Positions 24,390 to 31,591 of a stretch of DNA of 64,000 bases are shown piece after piece. Numbering within the stretch: the stretch's first letter is position 1; each line of letters starts with the position of its first letter. The stretch comes from G963677085 sp963677085 (GTDB taxonomy: Bacteria; Planctomycetota; Planctomycetia; Pirellulales; Thermoguttaceae). The notes under the pieces were generated by a model. That model had not been told where the DNA came from and did no database searches. It saw only the letters and a program-made list of their open reading frames with translations. The DNA lies in contig CAXXFH010000004.1 in the NCBI GenBank assembly GCA_963677085.2, positions 5,270,001 through 5,334,000 on the forward strand. The letters run 5' to 3'. A program made the position numbers and the translations under genes.

Positions 24390-25241
24390 CTACCGATGCC
24401 ATCGCCTCAGGGTGATCAGGCCGGCAAGTCCCAGAACCATCAGCATCCAGGTTGAAGGCTCGGGAACAGCGTTGACGGTGATGCTCATGTCGCCGGGGCC
24501 GACATAGCGCGAAGCCGAGTAGACCCAAAGGCTGTCCAACGCCGTAATCGCTGGGGCCGCCCCATCTAGCAGGTGCATGTTGCCGACGGTTACCGTGCTT
24601 CCTTCGTTGACGTACAACACGGCCGAGCCGTCGCCGCCGTTGGTCGTGGTATCGATTTCCAGACGAAAGTTGTGAAGGCTGTCTGCGACGTGAGCCCCGC
24701 CCGTCGTGCGCAGTTCGCCGCCCGTGCCATCGTACGTCCAGACGTGGTAGCCATTGTTATCTCCGAAGTCAGAGCCGACGCGAAACAAGGTGTTGGAGCC
24801 AGACGACAGGCCAACTTCCATGAAATTGCTGCCGAGGTAAGGAACGCGAGCCTGGAATTCGAAGGTGAGAAGTGTCGTATTCCCGGGCACGCTGAAAGCG
24901 AAATTCGTGTCGTTAGGGCGAATGATGAGTTCATCACCCGAAACGCTGTCCGGTTCATCACCATTGCGCAGGTAGAGAGCCCCATCACCAGATGGGATGC
25001 TTCCCAAAAACCAAGCGTCCAGGTTGTTGCCCGTCCAAGCCGTATCGTTCACGATGTAGGCGCCACTACCGCCGATTTGCTCGGTCACGTCGTAAGTATA
25101 CGTGATGGTATCCGCATAGACGCTCATTGCTGCGGTCCATGTGAACACGAACGCAGCGATTACCGAAAGGGTGGTGCCAGCGGTTCGCCGGATGGCGCGG
25201 AAATGATAAAAATACAGAGAGCGAAAACGGATTTCGGACAT
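24390..25241 (-). CDS. PEP-CTERM sorted protein, YDV-domain family, module 2 first cargo
   Basis: A 283-residue paralogue of the gene at 23461. AGGAGTACGAACATG is nearly the same start region as there. The domain reads TITYTYDVTEQIGGSGAYIVND, FSVPGNTTLLTFEFQARV, FMEVGLSSGSNTLFRVGSDF, YVNEGSTVTVGNMHLLDGAAPAITALDSLWVYSASRYVGPGDMSI. The sorting signal is PEPSTWMLMVLGLAGLITLRRWHR-like. It is next to the FecR gene (36 bp), whose ectodomain carries the same fold. The repeated pair suggests a surface protein that exists in two variants. Confidence 0.85.
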   Translation of the reverse strand: MSEIRFRSLYFYHFRAIRRTAGTTLSVIAAFVFTWTAAMSVYADTITYTYDVTEQIGGSGAYIVNDTAWTGNNLDAWFLGSIPSGDGALYLRNGDEPDSVSGDELIIRPNDTNFAFSVPGNTTLLTFEFQARVPYLGSNFMEVGLSSGSNTLFRVGSDFGDNNGYHVWTYDGTGGELRTTGGAHVADSLHNFRLEIDTTTNGGDGSAVLYVNEGSTVTVGNMHLLDGAAPAITALDSLWVYSASRYVGPGDMSITVNAVPEPSTWMLMVLGLAGLITLRRWHR

Positions 25242-25277
25242 GTTCGTACTCCTGCTGGGAAGCCGGTATCTGCCTTG

Positions 25278-26930
25278 TTATTGGTCGGGGGTATGATACT
25301 TGCCGTCGGGACGGTCGTTTTGTCTCTCGCCGTTGTGATTTGTATCTGTATTTGCAGTCGTTGCGACGACGCTCATCGTGCCGGGGCCGACGAACTTCGA
25401 ACTGCTGTACACCCAAAGCGTATCCAGCGCGGTGAGCGGCGGCGCCGCGGGATCCAACAGGTGCATGTTGTCCACGACGACGGTTGCCTGCTTGTCGACA
25501 AACAGCACGGCCGAGCCGTTGCCCCCATGGGCCGTGGTGTCGATTACAATGCGAAAATGTTGTGCGGCGTCGGTCGGTAGAGTGCCGCCGGTGGTGCGCA
25601 CTTCGCCGCCCGACCCGTCAAAGCTCGAAACGTGGTATTGGTTGTTGCCGTCGGCGTCGATGCCGACGCGGAAAAGGGTGTTGTTCCCGGCGGCCAAGCC
25701 GACTTCCATGAAGTTGGCGTTGACGCGTGCATTGAACGCAAAGGTCAACCTCGTGGTATCTGGTGGCACGTCGAAACCGAAAAGTCGATCGTTGCGGCGG
25801 CGGATGGTGCAGTCGACGTCGTTCTGATTCCGCAAGTAGGACGTTCCATTGAAGTCCATGGTGACCCAGCCATTGGTGTCTCCCGACCACGCGGGATCGA
25901 CCGACAACGGCGTGTTGCCGTGGCCGATTTGCGAGGCGACATCGTAGTGAAGGCCGTTCTCGGGCGAATTGTTCATTCGAAGCAGACGCGACGCATGGCG
26001 AACGAAATGCTCGAAGTCGGCCGTGTTGTTGGCCGTCGGATGCAATTCGCCGGAGGAATCGATTTCAACATGTTCTCCGGCCAGCAGCACGGTAGATGTG
26101 GTTTCGGAGTGTGACGCAGCGGTTGGGTGCGATTTTACCTGAACCTCACCTGATAGAACGGCCACTTGAACGCTCCCGTCGGCCAACACCTGCGCACCAA
26201 ATTCGGTACCCAAGTCGGTGATAGTCCCCGAGGGCGTGCTGACGACAAATCCCCTTGCCTTTTGGGGTACACGCGCGACGAGGCGTCCGCGACGCAGGTC
26301 GCTGGCGTTGCGGCCGCTGACGACGAGCGTTGCCGGGCCTTCGACGATCACCGAACTGCCCGAGTGGTAGGTGATTTCCAACAGCCCGGCGGCGATCTCC
26401 ACATGTTCGCCCAAGTAAAGGTCGGTCGCCGGCTCGACAGACTTGTTCTGCGAGACCCAGCGGCATTCGTGTTGGCCGGTGATGCGTGCGACCGTGTCGA
26501 CAACGGTTGGCGGTGCTTGCGCGACCTCGGGCTGGGGGCCTCGATCGCCGACCAGGAACACCAAACCGGCCAAAAACATGGCCGTCAGCGCGGTTACCGT
26601 TGCCCAAAACGCAACGCGCGGGCGATGGCGATCGCTCAGGTATTGCGCCAAGCGGCTGAAGGGCATCGTCGCGGTGTGTTCCGTTGACGTGTAACTGGCG
26701 AAGGCGGCTGTGCGGTCTTGTGGGCCGTCGGGACCATGGTCGGCCGAGGAACTGCGATGCCAGCTCAACTCGGCGTGCAGATTCATATATTCGATAAACG
26801 CCGTGCTTAGCGCCCGATCGGCGTCGAGCAGCCCAACAAGTTCGTGACGCCCGGTGTCGTCGAGCGTGTCGCACAGATGGGCCTCGATTAATTTCTCGAA
26901 CCGTGAATGGTCGGGCTGCGCTTGGGTCAT
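25278..26930 (-). CDS. FecR-domain membrane anti-sigma/sensor with cargo-like YDV ectodomain, module 2
   Basis: A 550-residue protein from ATG 26930, overlapping the sigma stop by 4 nt. The N-terminal cytosolic part (about 1-115) is followed by a membrane segment (VAFWATVTALTAMFLAGLVFLVG, about 120-145), then ITGQHECRW and the FecR-type domain (about 160-310: SSVIVEGPATLVVSGRNASDLRRGRL, ITDLGTEFGAQV, VQVAVLSGEVQV, LLAGEHVEID). From about 340 the protein repeats the domain of its own PEP-CTERM neighbours: HYDVASQIGHGNTPLSVD, TTRLTFAFNARVNANFMEVG, GNNTLFRVGIDADGNNQYHV, VDNMHLLDPAAPPLTALDTL, SKFVGPGTMSV. It has no PEP-CTERM signal. Confidence 0.87.
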   Translation of the reverse strand: MTQAQPDHSRFEKLIEAHLCDTLDDTGRHELVGLLDADRALSTAFIEYMNLHAELSWHRSSSADHGPDGPQDRTAAFASYTSTEHTATMPFSRLAQYLSDRHRPRVAFWATVTALTAMFLAGLVFLVGDRGPQPEVAQAPPTVVDTVARITGQHECRWVSQNKSVEPATDLYLGEHVEIAAGLLEITYHSGSSVIVEGPATLVVSGRNASDLRRGRLVARVPQKARGFVVSTPSGTITDLGTEFGAQVLADGSVQVAVLSGEVQVKSHPTAASHSETTSTVLLAGEHVEIDSSGELHPTANNTADFEHFVRHASRLLRMNNSPENGLHYDVASQIGHGNTPLSVDPAWSGDTNGWVTMDFNGTSYLRNQNDVDCTIRRRNDRLFGFDVPPDTTRLTFAFNARVNANFMEVGLAAGNNTLFRVGIDADGNNQYHVSSFDGSGGEVRTTGGTLPTDAAQHFRIVIDTTAHGGNGSAVLFVDKQATVVVDNMHLLDPAAPPLTALDTLWVYSSSKFVGPGTMSVVATTANTDTNHNGERQNDRPDGKYHTPDQ

Positions 26931-27475
26931 GAGAGCACCTCGCGGGCCAGGTGCCGTTGGATGCAACTCATTAACGTTCGCCGAATGCGACCGAGCGACT
27001 TGTAGACCGCGTTGACGGGCCGCCCCAGTTCTTCGGCTACTTTGTTGCTAGTTGCACCGGAGGCATAACAGCGACTCACCAGGTCGCGATCCCGCGGACG
27101 CAGCTTTTCCATGCAGCCGGCCAACGCCTCACGCCGGCTGTCGAGCGACTTGTCCATCGAGAGCCAATGGTCGGAGAGCGCCACGAGTTGCTCCTCGCTC
27201 AACGGCAGCATGGCATGTTGGTTCTGCCGCGAGAATTTCAGCATCTCCAGGCGCGCAATCCCGCATGCCCAAGCAAGAAAACTACGTTCGGTGTCGAACT
27301 GGTCGAACTTGCGCCAAAGGACGATGCTCGTTTCCTGGAGCACCTCGTCGACATCGGCCGGATTGCGCAGGAAGGTGCCCAGGTAGGCGTGGATTTGACG
27401 CTGGTGGTGCGAATAGAGCCGCAGAAACAGCTCATTTCGCTCGAGCGCCGCCTGGTTGTCGCTGCTAGTGGCCAT
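26927..27475 (-). CDS. ECF-type RNA polymerase sigma factor, module 2
   Basis: A 182-residue sigma factor starting at ATG 27475 (MATSSDNQAALERNELFLRLY). Region 2: IHAYLGTFLRNPADVDEVLQETSIVLWRKFDQF; region 4: DLVSRCYASGATSNKVAEELGRPVNAVYKSLGRIRRTLM. It is similar throughout to the factors of modules 1 and 4. The stop overlaps the FecR start. An upstream extension of 17 codons lacks a ribosome-binding site; the chosen start has only AGGTC. Confidence 0.87.
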   Translation of the reverse strand: MATSSDNQAALERNELFLRLYSHHQRQIHAYLGTFLRNPADVDEVLQETSIVLWRKFDQFDTERSFLAWACGIARLEMLKFSRQNQHAMLPLSEEQLVALSDHWLSMDKSLDSRREALAGCMEKLRPRDRDLVSRCYASGATSNKVAEELGRPVNAVYKSLGRIRRTLMSCIQRHLAREVLS

Positions 27476-28034
27476 TAGACCTGGTCGAACGGGTCGAGAT
27501 CGGTGGGTTGCTGGAACATCTCCCACCGTCTATCGCGCGCGACGCGTCAAAACCTGTGCGTAAAAGTTGAAAGAATGTTGCGGCGGGGAGGAGGAGTGTC
27601 GCTTAAGTCTATTGTATTCAAAGGACTTAGGACTTTTTCGGGAAACGCAAGTGGGCGGCCCGTTTTGGGTCCGACGGCGGGCGGATTAGGCGGCTTATTG
27701 CGGCCGTAGTGGCAAAGGGGAGGGGAGGGCGGTTGGCTACGATGGTGGGAGGACAGCAAAGCGGAGAGGCTGTGGAAAAATGGGACTGGGTTCCGACCGG
27801 CTGCAAAGAAAACCCGACGAACATCTCTCCGGCGAGGGTGCCGGTCCCGATTTTTTCGCAGCCGCGGAGCTTGGTTGCCCCCTCGTTACGGAGCTCTGCT
27901 TCGTCGGCATTACGCCGCCGCGCTGGTTTCAGCCAAGCCTCATGTAGAAACGGCGATGGGCAGTCTTCGCTAGATTCCTCGAAGCGGCGCTTCTGGGAAC
28001 CAGGAAAGGCGAAGGCCGTTCTGCCATGGCCGCT
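27476..28034. other. Intergenic region between modules 2 and 3
   Basis: This 559-bp gap holds the upstream region of the module 2 sigma gene and, near 28034, the 3'-end repeat of module 3 (27977-28006, preceded by related sequence from about 27880). Between 27600 and 27860 I see only proline/arginine-coding frames on both strands with no family match, so nothing is called there. Confidence 0.45.
27977..28006. repeat. 3'-end repeat, copy 4 (shortened)
   Basis: TCCTCGAAGCGGCGCTTCTG followed by GGAACCAGGAAA, the first half of the repeat joined to its last bases, so the central CCCAAGC hairpin is missing. It lies 29 bp after the lipoprotein stop at 28035. The preceding region from about 27930 (TTTCAGCCAAGCCTCATGTAG) is also related to that before copies 1 and 2. 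Confidence 0.6.
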
Positions 28035-28469
28035 TCAACGCTTCCGCAAAACGAATTCCGTTTGACTCGCTCCGTTGTCGTCGACGACAACTTCGAAGGG
28101 TGTTGTCGCCGCGTTGCCGTACTCGTCTGCAACGACCAACTCGCGGCCCAGGTAGGTTTTGTGGACTTCGAAGATGACCTTGTAGGTGCCGGCGATGGCT
28201 CCGTCGCCGGGCTGGACCGTGGTGAGCTCGAATGAACCGTTCGTCGGGGCGATTTGTCCGGAGGCCACCTTGCTGATCTTCTGGTTGCCGCTCTTGACGG
28301 GTTCAAAATGGACCGTGGCGACCTCGCCGGTGGGAATTGAACCGTCGTCAAACTTCACGCTACCACGCACGGGGATTGTCTCGATTTCTGAACCGCTTCC
28401 GCAGCCAATGACGAACGACAACGACACGGCCATGAATAACCACGACAACCGTCTCAAAGAATCTGCCAT
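28035..28469 (-). CDS. Small lipoprotein with carboxypeptidase-regulatory-like fold, module 3
   Basis: A 144-residue lipoprotein: MADSLRRLSWLFMAVSLSFV then IGC as the lipobox. The mature protein (IPVRGSVKFDDGSIPTGEVATVHFEPV, AGTYKVIFEVHKTYLGRELV) is of the same small sandwich type as the protein at 21835. It follows the DUF1559 gene with a 35-bp gap, the same order as in module 2. It is probably anchored to a membrane facing the periplasm. Function unknown. Confidence 0.82.
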   Translation of the reverse strand: MADSLRRLSWLFMAVSLSFVIGCGSGSEIETIPVRGSVKFDDGSIPTGEVATVHFEPVKSGNQKISKVASGQIAPTNGSFELTTVQPGDGAIAGTYKVIFEVHKTYLGRELVVADEYGNAATTPFEVVVDDNGASQTEFVLRKR

Positions 28470-28504
28470 AGGAAGCCTCGCTCAGTTCTTTGCGTGTGGG
28501 TTGC

Positions 28505-29548
28505 CTACAGCTTCGAACGATCGACTGGCAAGCCGTCGGCGCTGCAGATGATTCGATCCCAAACGCTTCCGAAGCCGCTGCTGGTTTCCACGAAGTTACT
28601 CACGAAATGGACGCTTCCGTCGGCGAACGCCAGGTGAACGCCACCGTTGTGGAGGCTTCGCGTGGTTGCCTGCCATGCCCCTTGGCTGGTGGCGCATGGC
28701 ATACACTCGCGCAAGAGCGTCTCAAGGCCAGGGTCTGTTTCTCGTAGATAATTGCCGGTTTTCAGGTCGTCCGAGTTTTCGCCACAATGATTGGGGCCGT
28801 TGGCGTCGCCGTTCGAACCATAGGCGAACAGTGCGCTAGCGCCGGCGTTGCCCATCGCCCAGGTGCCCCGTGAGTCGTATTGGTTCACTCCCGCGCGGAC
28901 CTCGCCCAGGAGAATCGTGTTGGTGGTGCCGTCGCGAATCTGGGCCACGGACACCGACACGTTGGGTCCCATTATGCCGCGATACTCAGGATCTTTCCAG
29001 CCGGGAGAGGTTGGCCCGCAGATCGCGTCAGGACGGCTGTCCCACCAGGAGGTCGACAGCATGTATCCACGACCGCCGTTGGCCGCATAGTTTCCCCGTG
29101 CCCAATTGTCTCCTTCCTCGCGGCCAGGTGCCCCCGCGTATTTCACGCGATTGTTCGGGTCAGTCGGGCATTGCATGAACGAGAGTTCCATGCCCCGGGC
29201 ATCGCGGTTCGCCGAATCGGAAAGCGGCAGATCCATCCGAAAGGAGTCATACAGTGATTGTTGCTCGACGTAGGGAAGTATCAATACGACCCAATTAGGG
29301 CGAAACTCGTCGGTCCAGGCCGGATCATCGCCTTCGTCGTACTGCAAACACGGCGGGAACGCGCCCATCTGCGATTCATAGTTTAGGACGGCCAAGGCGA
29401 GTTGCTTCAGGTTGCTACTGCACTGTAACCGTCGTGCCGCTTCGCGAGCCGATTGTACGGCCGGCAGCAGCAGGCCGATCAAAATGCCAATGATCGCGAT
29501 TACCACCAGTAGCTCGACTAGGGTAAAACCACGAGATTGCGTTCGCAT
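28505..29548 (-). CDS. DUF1559 pseudopilin-like protein, module 3
   Basis: A 347-residue protein with MRTQSRGFTLVELLVVIAII, SAREAARRLQCSSNLKQLALAVLNY, a CPTD motif, IRDGTTNTILLGEVRAG and the end VHLAFADGSVHFVSNFVE. GGGGGAAGGAT precedes ATG; the hairpin 29578-29599 lies 29 nt upstream. It is the longest of the four DUF1559 proteins here and the most different in its middle, including GRGYMLSTSWWDSRPDAICG. It belongs to the long DUF1559 subgroup. The lipoprotein gene follows. Confidence 0.88.
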   Translation of the reverse strand: MRTQSRGFTLVELLVVIAIIGILIGLLLPAVQSAREAARRLQCSSNLKQLALAVLNYESQMGAFPPCLQYDEGDDPAWTDEFRPNWVVLILPYVEQQSLYDSFRMDLPLSDSANRDARGMELSFMQCPTDPNNRVKYAGAPGREEGDNWARGNYAANGGRGYMLSTSWWDSRPDAICGPTSPGWKDPEYRGIMGPNVSVSVAQIRDGTTNTILLGEVRAGVNQYDSRGTWAMGNAGASALFAYGSNGDANGPNHCGENSDDLKTGNYLRETDPGLETLLRECMPCATSQGAWQATTRSLHNGGVHLAFADGSVHFVSNFVETSSGFGSVWDRIICSADGLPVDRSKL

Positions 29549-29577
29549 ATCCTTCCCCCATCAAGTTCCTGTGTTAA

Positions 29578-29599
29578 GTAGGCTATGCTTCAGTATGGC
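29578..29599. repeat. DUF1559-associated hairpin repeat, copy 3
   Basis: GTAGGCTATGCTTCAGTATGG, one base different from copies 1 and 2 (which breaks one pair of the inner palindrome). It lies 29 nt before the start codon at 29548. Confidence 0.72.
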
Positions 29600-29645
29600 T
29601 CGTTTCTTCGGTCTTCAAGTTTCCCACTTGGAAGAGGGCGTAACG

Positions 29646-30419
29646 CTAATTCCGACGCTGCAGGACAAGTGCCCCAGTCAAACCGCCGACCAGCAACAGC
29701 ACAGGCGTCGAGGGTTCCGGGATGGCGGCAAAGTGCTGCTGAACGTCTGAACTCGATAACGCACGGTCGTAGAACACGGCCTCGTCAATCAGTCCATAGT
29801 AGCTTTCAGGACCAGCGATGCTATCCACCTCGAAGTCAATGGTTGTGGCATTGGTGCCTGCGAGAACACCATTAATATACAGACTCATCTGCGTATCGCC
29901 GTTAACGAACACCAAGTGAGCGAATGGCGCGGGCAACACGTCGCTACCGGGCGAGGTAGGTGTGAAAAGGTAATCCTTGACCCCGTACTCTGTATAACCC
30001 ACTCGCCCTGTGTCTTCCCATTGTTCCGTTTTCAATGTCATGCTGCCAGATCTTCCGGCCACACTATGCGAATAACTTGGATTAGATGTTTGCAGGATGA
30101 ATTCCGCTGTCCAAGGGCCCGTAATCGTGGTTAACGAATTCAAAGACACTCGATTCCCTGCGAACTGAGCAGCCTTGCCGACCAGTCCTTCTTGTCCTAA
30201 CGTGACGCTGTCGGTGTAGGTGCCGTTGTTGCCGCCAGAACCGGAATCGGCCGCCGTCGTGCCGCCTTCCTCCTCGAAACGATACCAACTCAGCGGGTTC
30301 TCGGACGAGATCGTGCTGATCCAATCGGCATAAACAGCGGCCGTTGTGCCAAAAAATATCATCGGTACCAGCAACAAAAGCGAACCGCGGATGCAAACGC
30401 TTCTTTGTTGTCTAGCCAT
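29646..30419 (-). CDS. PEP-CTERM sorted protein with LamG-type domain, module 3 second cargo
   Basis: A 257-residue exported protein. The signal peptide ends near AAVYA. The body is a concanavalin/LamG-type jelly roll: LSWYRFEEEGGTTAADSGSG, LVGKAAQFAGNRVSL, HLVFVNGDTQMSLYINGVLA and YGLIDEAVFYDRALSSSDVQ, the last being the classic LamG_3 ending. The sorting signal is PEPSTPVLLLVGGLTGALVLQRRN-like. The FecR protein of the same module ends in the same kind of domain. Many LamG domains bind carbohydrate, but the ligand here is unknown. Confidence 0.85.
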   Translation of the reverse strand: MARQQRSVCIRGSLLLLVPMIFFGTTAAVYADWISTISSENPLSWYRFEEEGGTTAADSGSGGNNGTYTDSVTLGQEGLVGKAAQFAGNRVSLNSLTTITGPWTAEFILQTSNPSYSHSVAGRSGSMTLKTEQWEDTGRVGYTEYGVKDYLFTPTSPGSDVLPAPFAHLVFVNGDTQMSLYINGVLAGTNATTIDFEVDSIAGPESYYGLIDEAVFYDRALSSSDVQQHFAAIPEPSTPVLLLVGGLTGALVLQRRN

Positions 30420-30482
30420 TTGATTGTCCCTGGATTGTGGATTTGAATTAGAATCCGGCCGCTTGTCAGTGTACGTTTTGTA

Positions 30483-30654
30483 GTAGGCTATGCTTCAGCA
30501 TGGCTCGTTTCTCTGGTTTCCAAACTTGCCACTTGGGGAGAGGACGAAAACAAGTAAGTGCCCTGTCTCGTCAGGAACCGTCTTTCCGTTTTTGCGTGGT
30601 GTTTTAGCGTTAAATGGCTGTGGGTGGGCCGCGCTAGGCTGAAGCATAACCTAC
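30483..30654. repeat. MITE-like element framed by inverted hairpin-repeat copies
   Basis: GTAGGCTATGCTTCAGC at 30483-30499 and its reverse complement at 30638-30654 (16 of 17 bases) frame 138 bp without a gene. The left copy is 64 bp before the start of the LamG PEP-CTERM gene. The same terminal sequence appears alone before DUF1559 genes and as a pair at 45516-45723, so the single copies may be remnants or solo ends of this element. Confidence 0.65.
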
Positions 30655-30678
30655 GGTTTTTGATGTATTCGAGAGAAA

Positions 30679-31434
30679 TTACCGGCGGCGCCGGCCAGCA
30701 AAAATGGCTATTCCCAAGGCCATCGTCATGGCAAGCAGAAAAGTGCTCGGCTCCGGTACTGCGACAAGGGAGACCTCAAGGTTGTCATAGATTCCATCTC
30801 CTGTAGCATTACCGCTACGAAGTACGCCAATTGTGCTGCCCAGAGAGCCTGTGTTGGTGAACGAGGCCGAATACACGTTATTCGGATCATTGCCATCGGT
30901 AACCGTTATTTGGTGCAATCCGTCAGAATCAACGACCACTTCCATATGATGGAGGGTGCCAGTAGCGGGCACGAAGCCCATATCCTGGTTGCCGAAACCG
31001 CCGGTGCCCCCAACGCGAAACACGCCGTCCATGCCTTGCCAGTTCGCCAGACCCGGATGAAAAATCAGCGTGTTTTCGCCGAGCACTAATCCAACATTGA
31101 AGCTGCCCGGCTGCGTTGTAATAGCACCAATATCTACCGAAATCTTGAGTAACTCACCAACTGCCGGTGCGGCAAAGGTGGTCGTGGTTTTCATGTCCTG
31201 GTTGTCCCCGTTCTCGGGATTTGGCACTAAGTGAGCGATACCTTCCACGACCGTAGCATCACCGTTGGAGAGACTCAAGGAGAAGTCCGGGTATGTGGCG
31301 GCAAATGCCGTTGCGTTGGCGACATCGGTATCGAATGTCTCGGAAAAGAGAATTTCGGCGCAACTCATTTGGACAACACCAAACATGGTGGTTGTACAGA
31401 TCAGACATTGAATCAATAGCTTCATTTCATACAT
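30679..31434 (-). CDS. PEP-CTERM sorted secreted protein, module 3 first cargo
   Basis: A 251-residue exported protein. GGAG lies 4 nt before ATG 31434 and 13 nt before the ATG three codons later, so either start works. The signal peptide ends MSCA. The body (ILFSETFDTDVANATAFAAT, LLKISVDIGAIT, GTLHHMEVVVDSDGLHQITV, STIGVLRSGNATGDGIYDNLEVSLV) looks like a concanavalin-like sandwich with a late aromatic/Asp strand. PEPSTFLLAMTMALGIAIFA and RRRR close it. It lies 157 bp after the FecR gene. Confidence 0.83.
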   Translation of the reverse strand: MYEMKLLIQCLICTTTMFGVVQMSCAEILFSETFDTDVANATAFAATYPDFSLSLSNGDATVVEGIAHLVPNPENGDNQDMKTTTTFAAPAVGELLKISVDIGAITTQPGSFNVGLVLGENTLIFHPGLANWQGMDGVFRVGGTGGFGNQDMGFVPATGTLHHMEVVVDSDGLHQITVTDGNDPNNVYSASFTNTGSLGSTIGVLRSGNATGDGIYDNLEVSLVAVPEPSTFLLAMTMALGIAIFAGRRRR

Positions 31435-31591
31435 CTCCGTGGAATAAGGCGAGCCCTGAGGATAAAAGGGCGCGCGTCGATGAGACTTCTAACGTTGAAC
31501 TCCGTAGCTTCTAGAGGCGATAACAAAATCCTGCTTCTGGTCTATGCATCCGCCGAACGAACCACCTCGGCAACGGTCTTGATAGGGTTTC

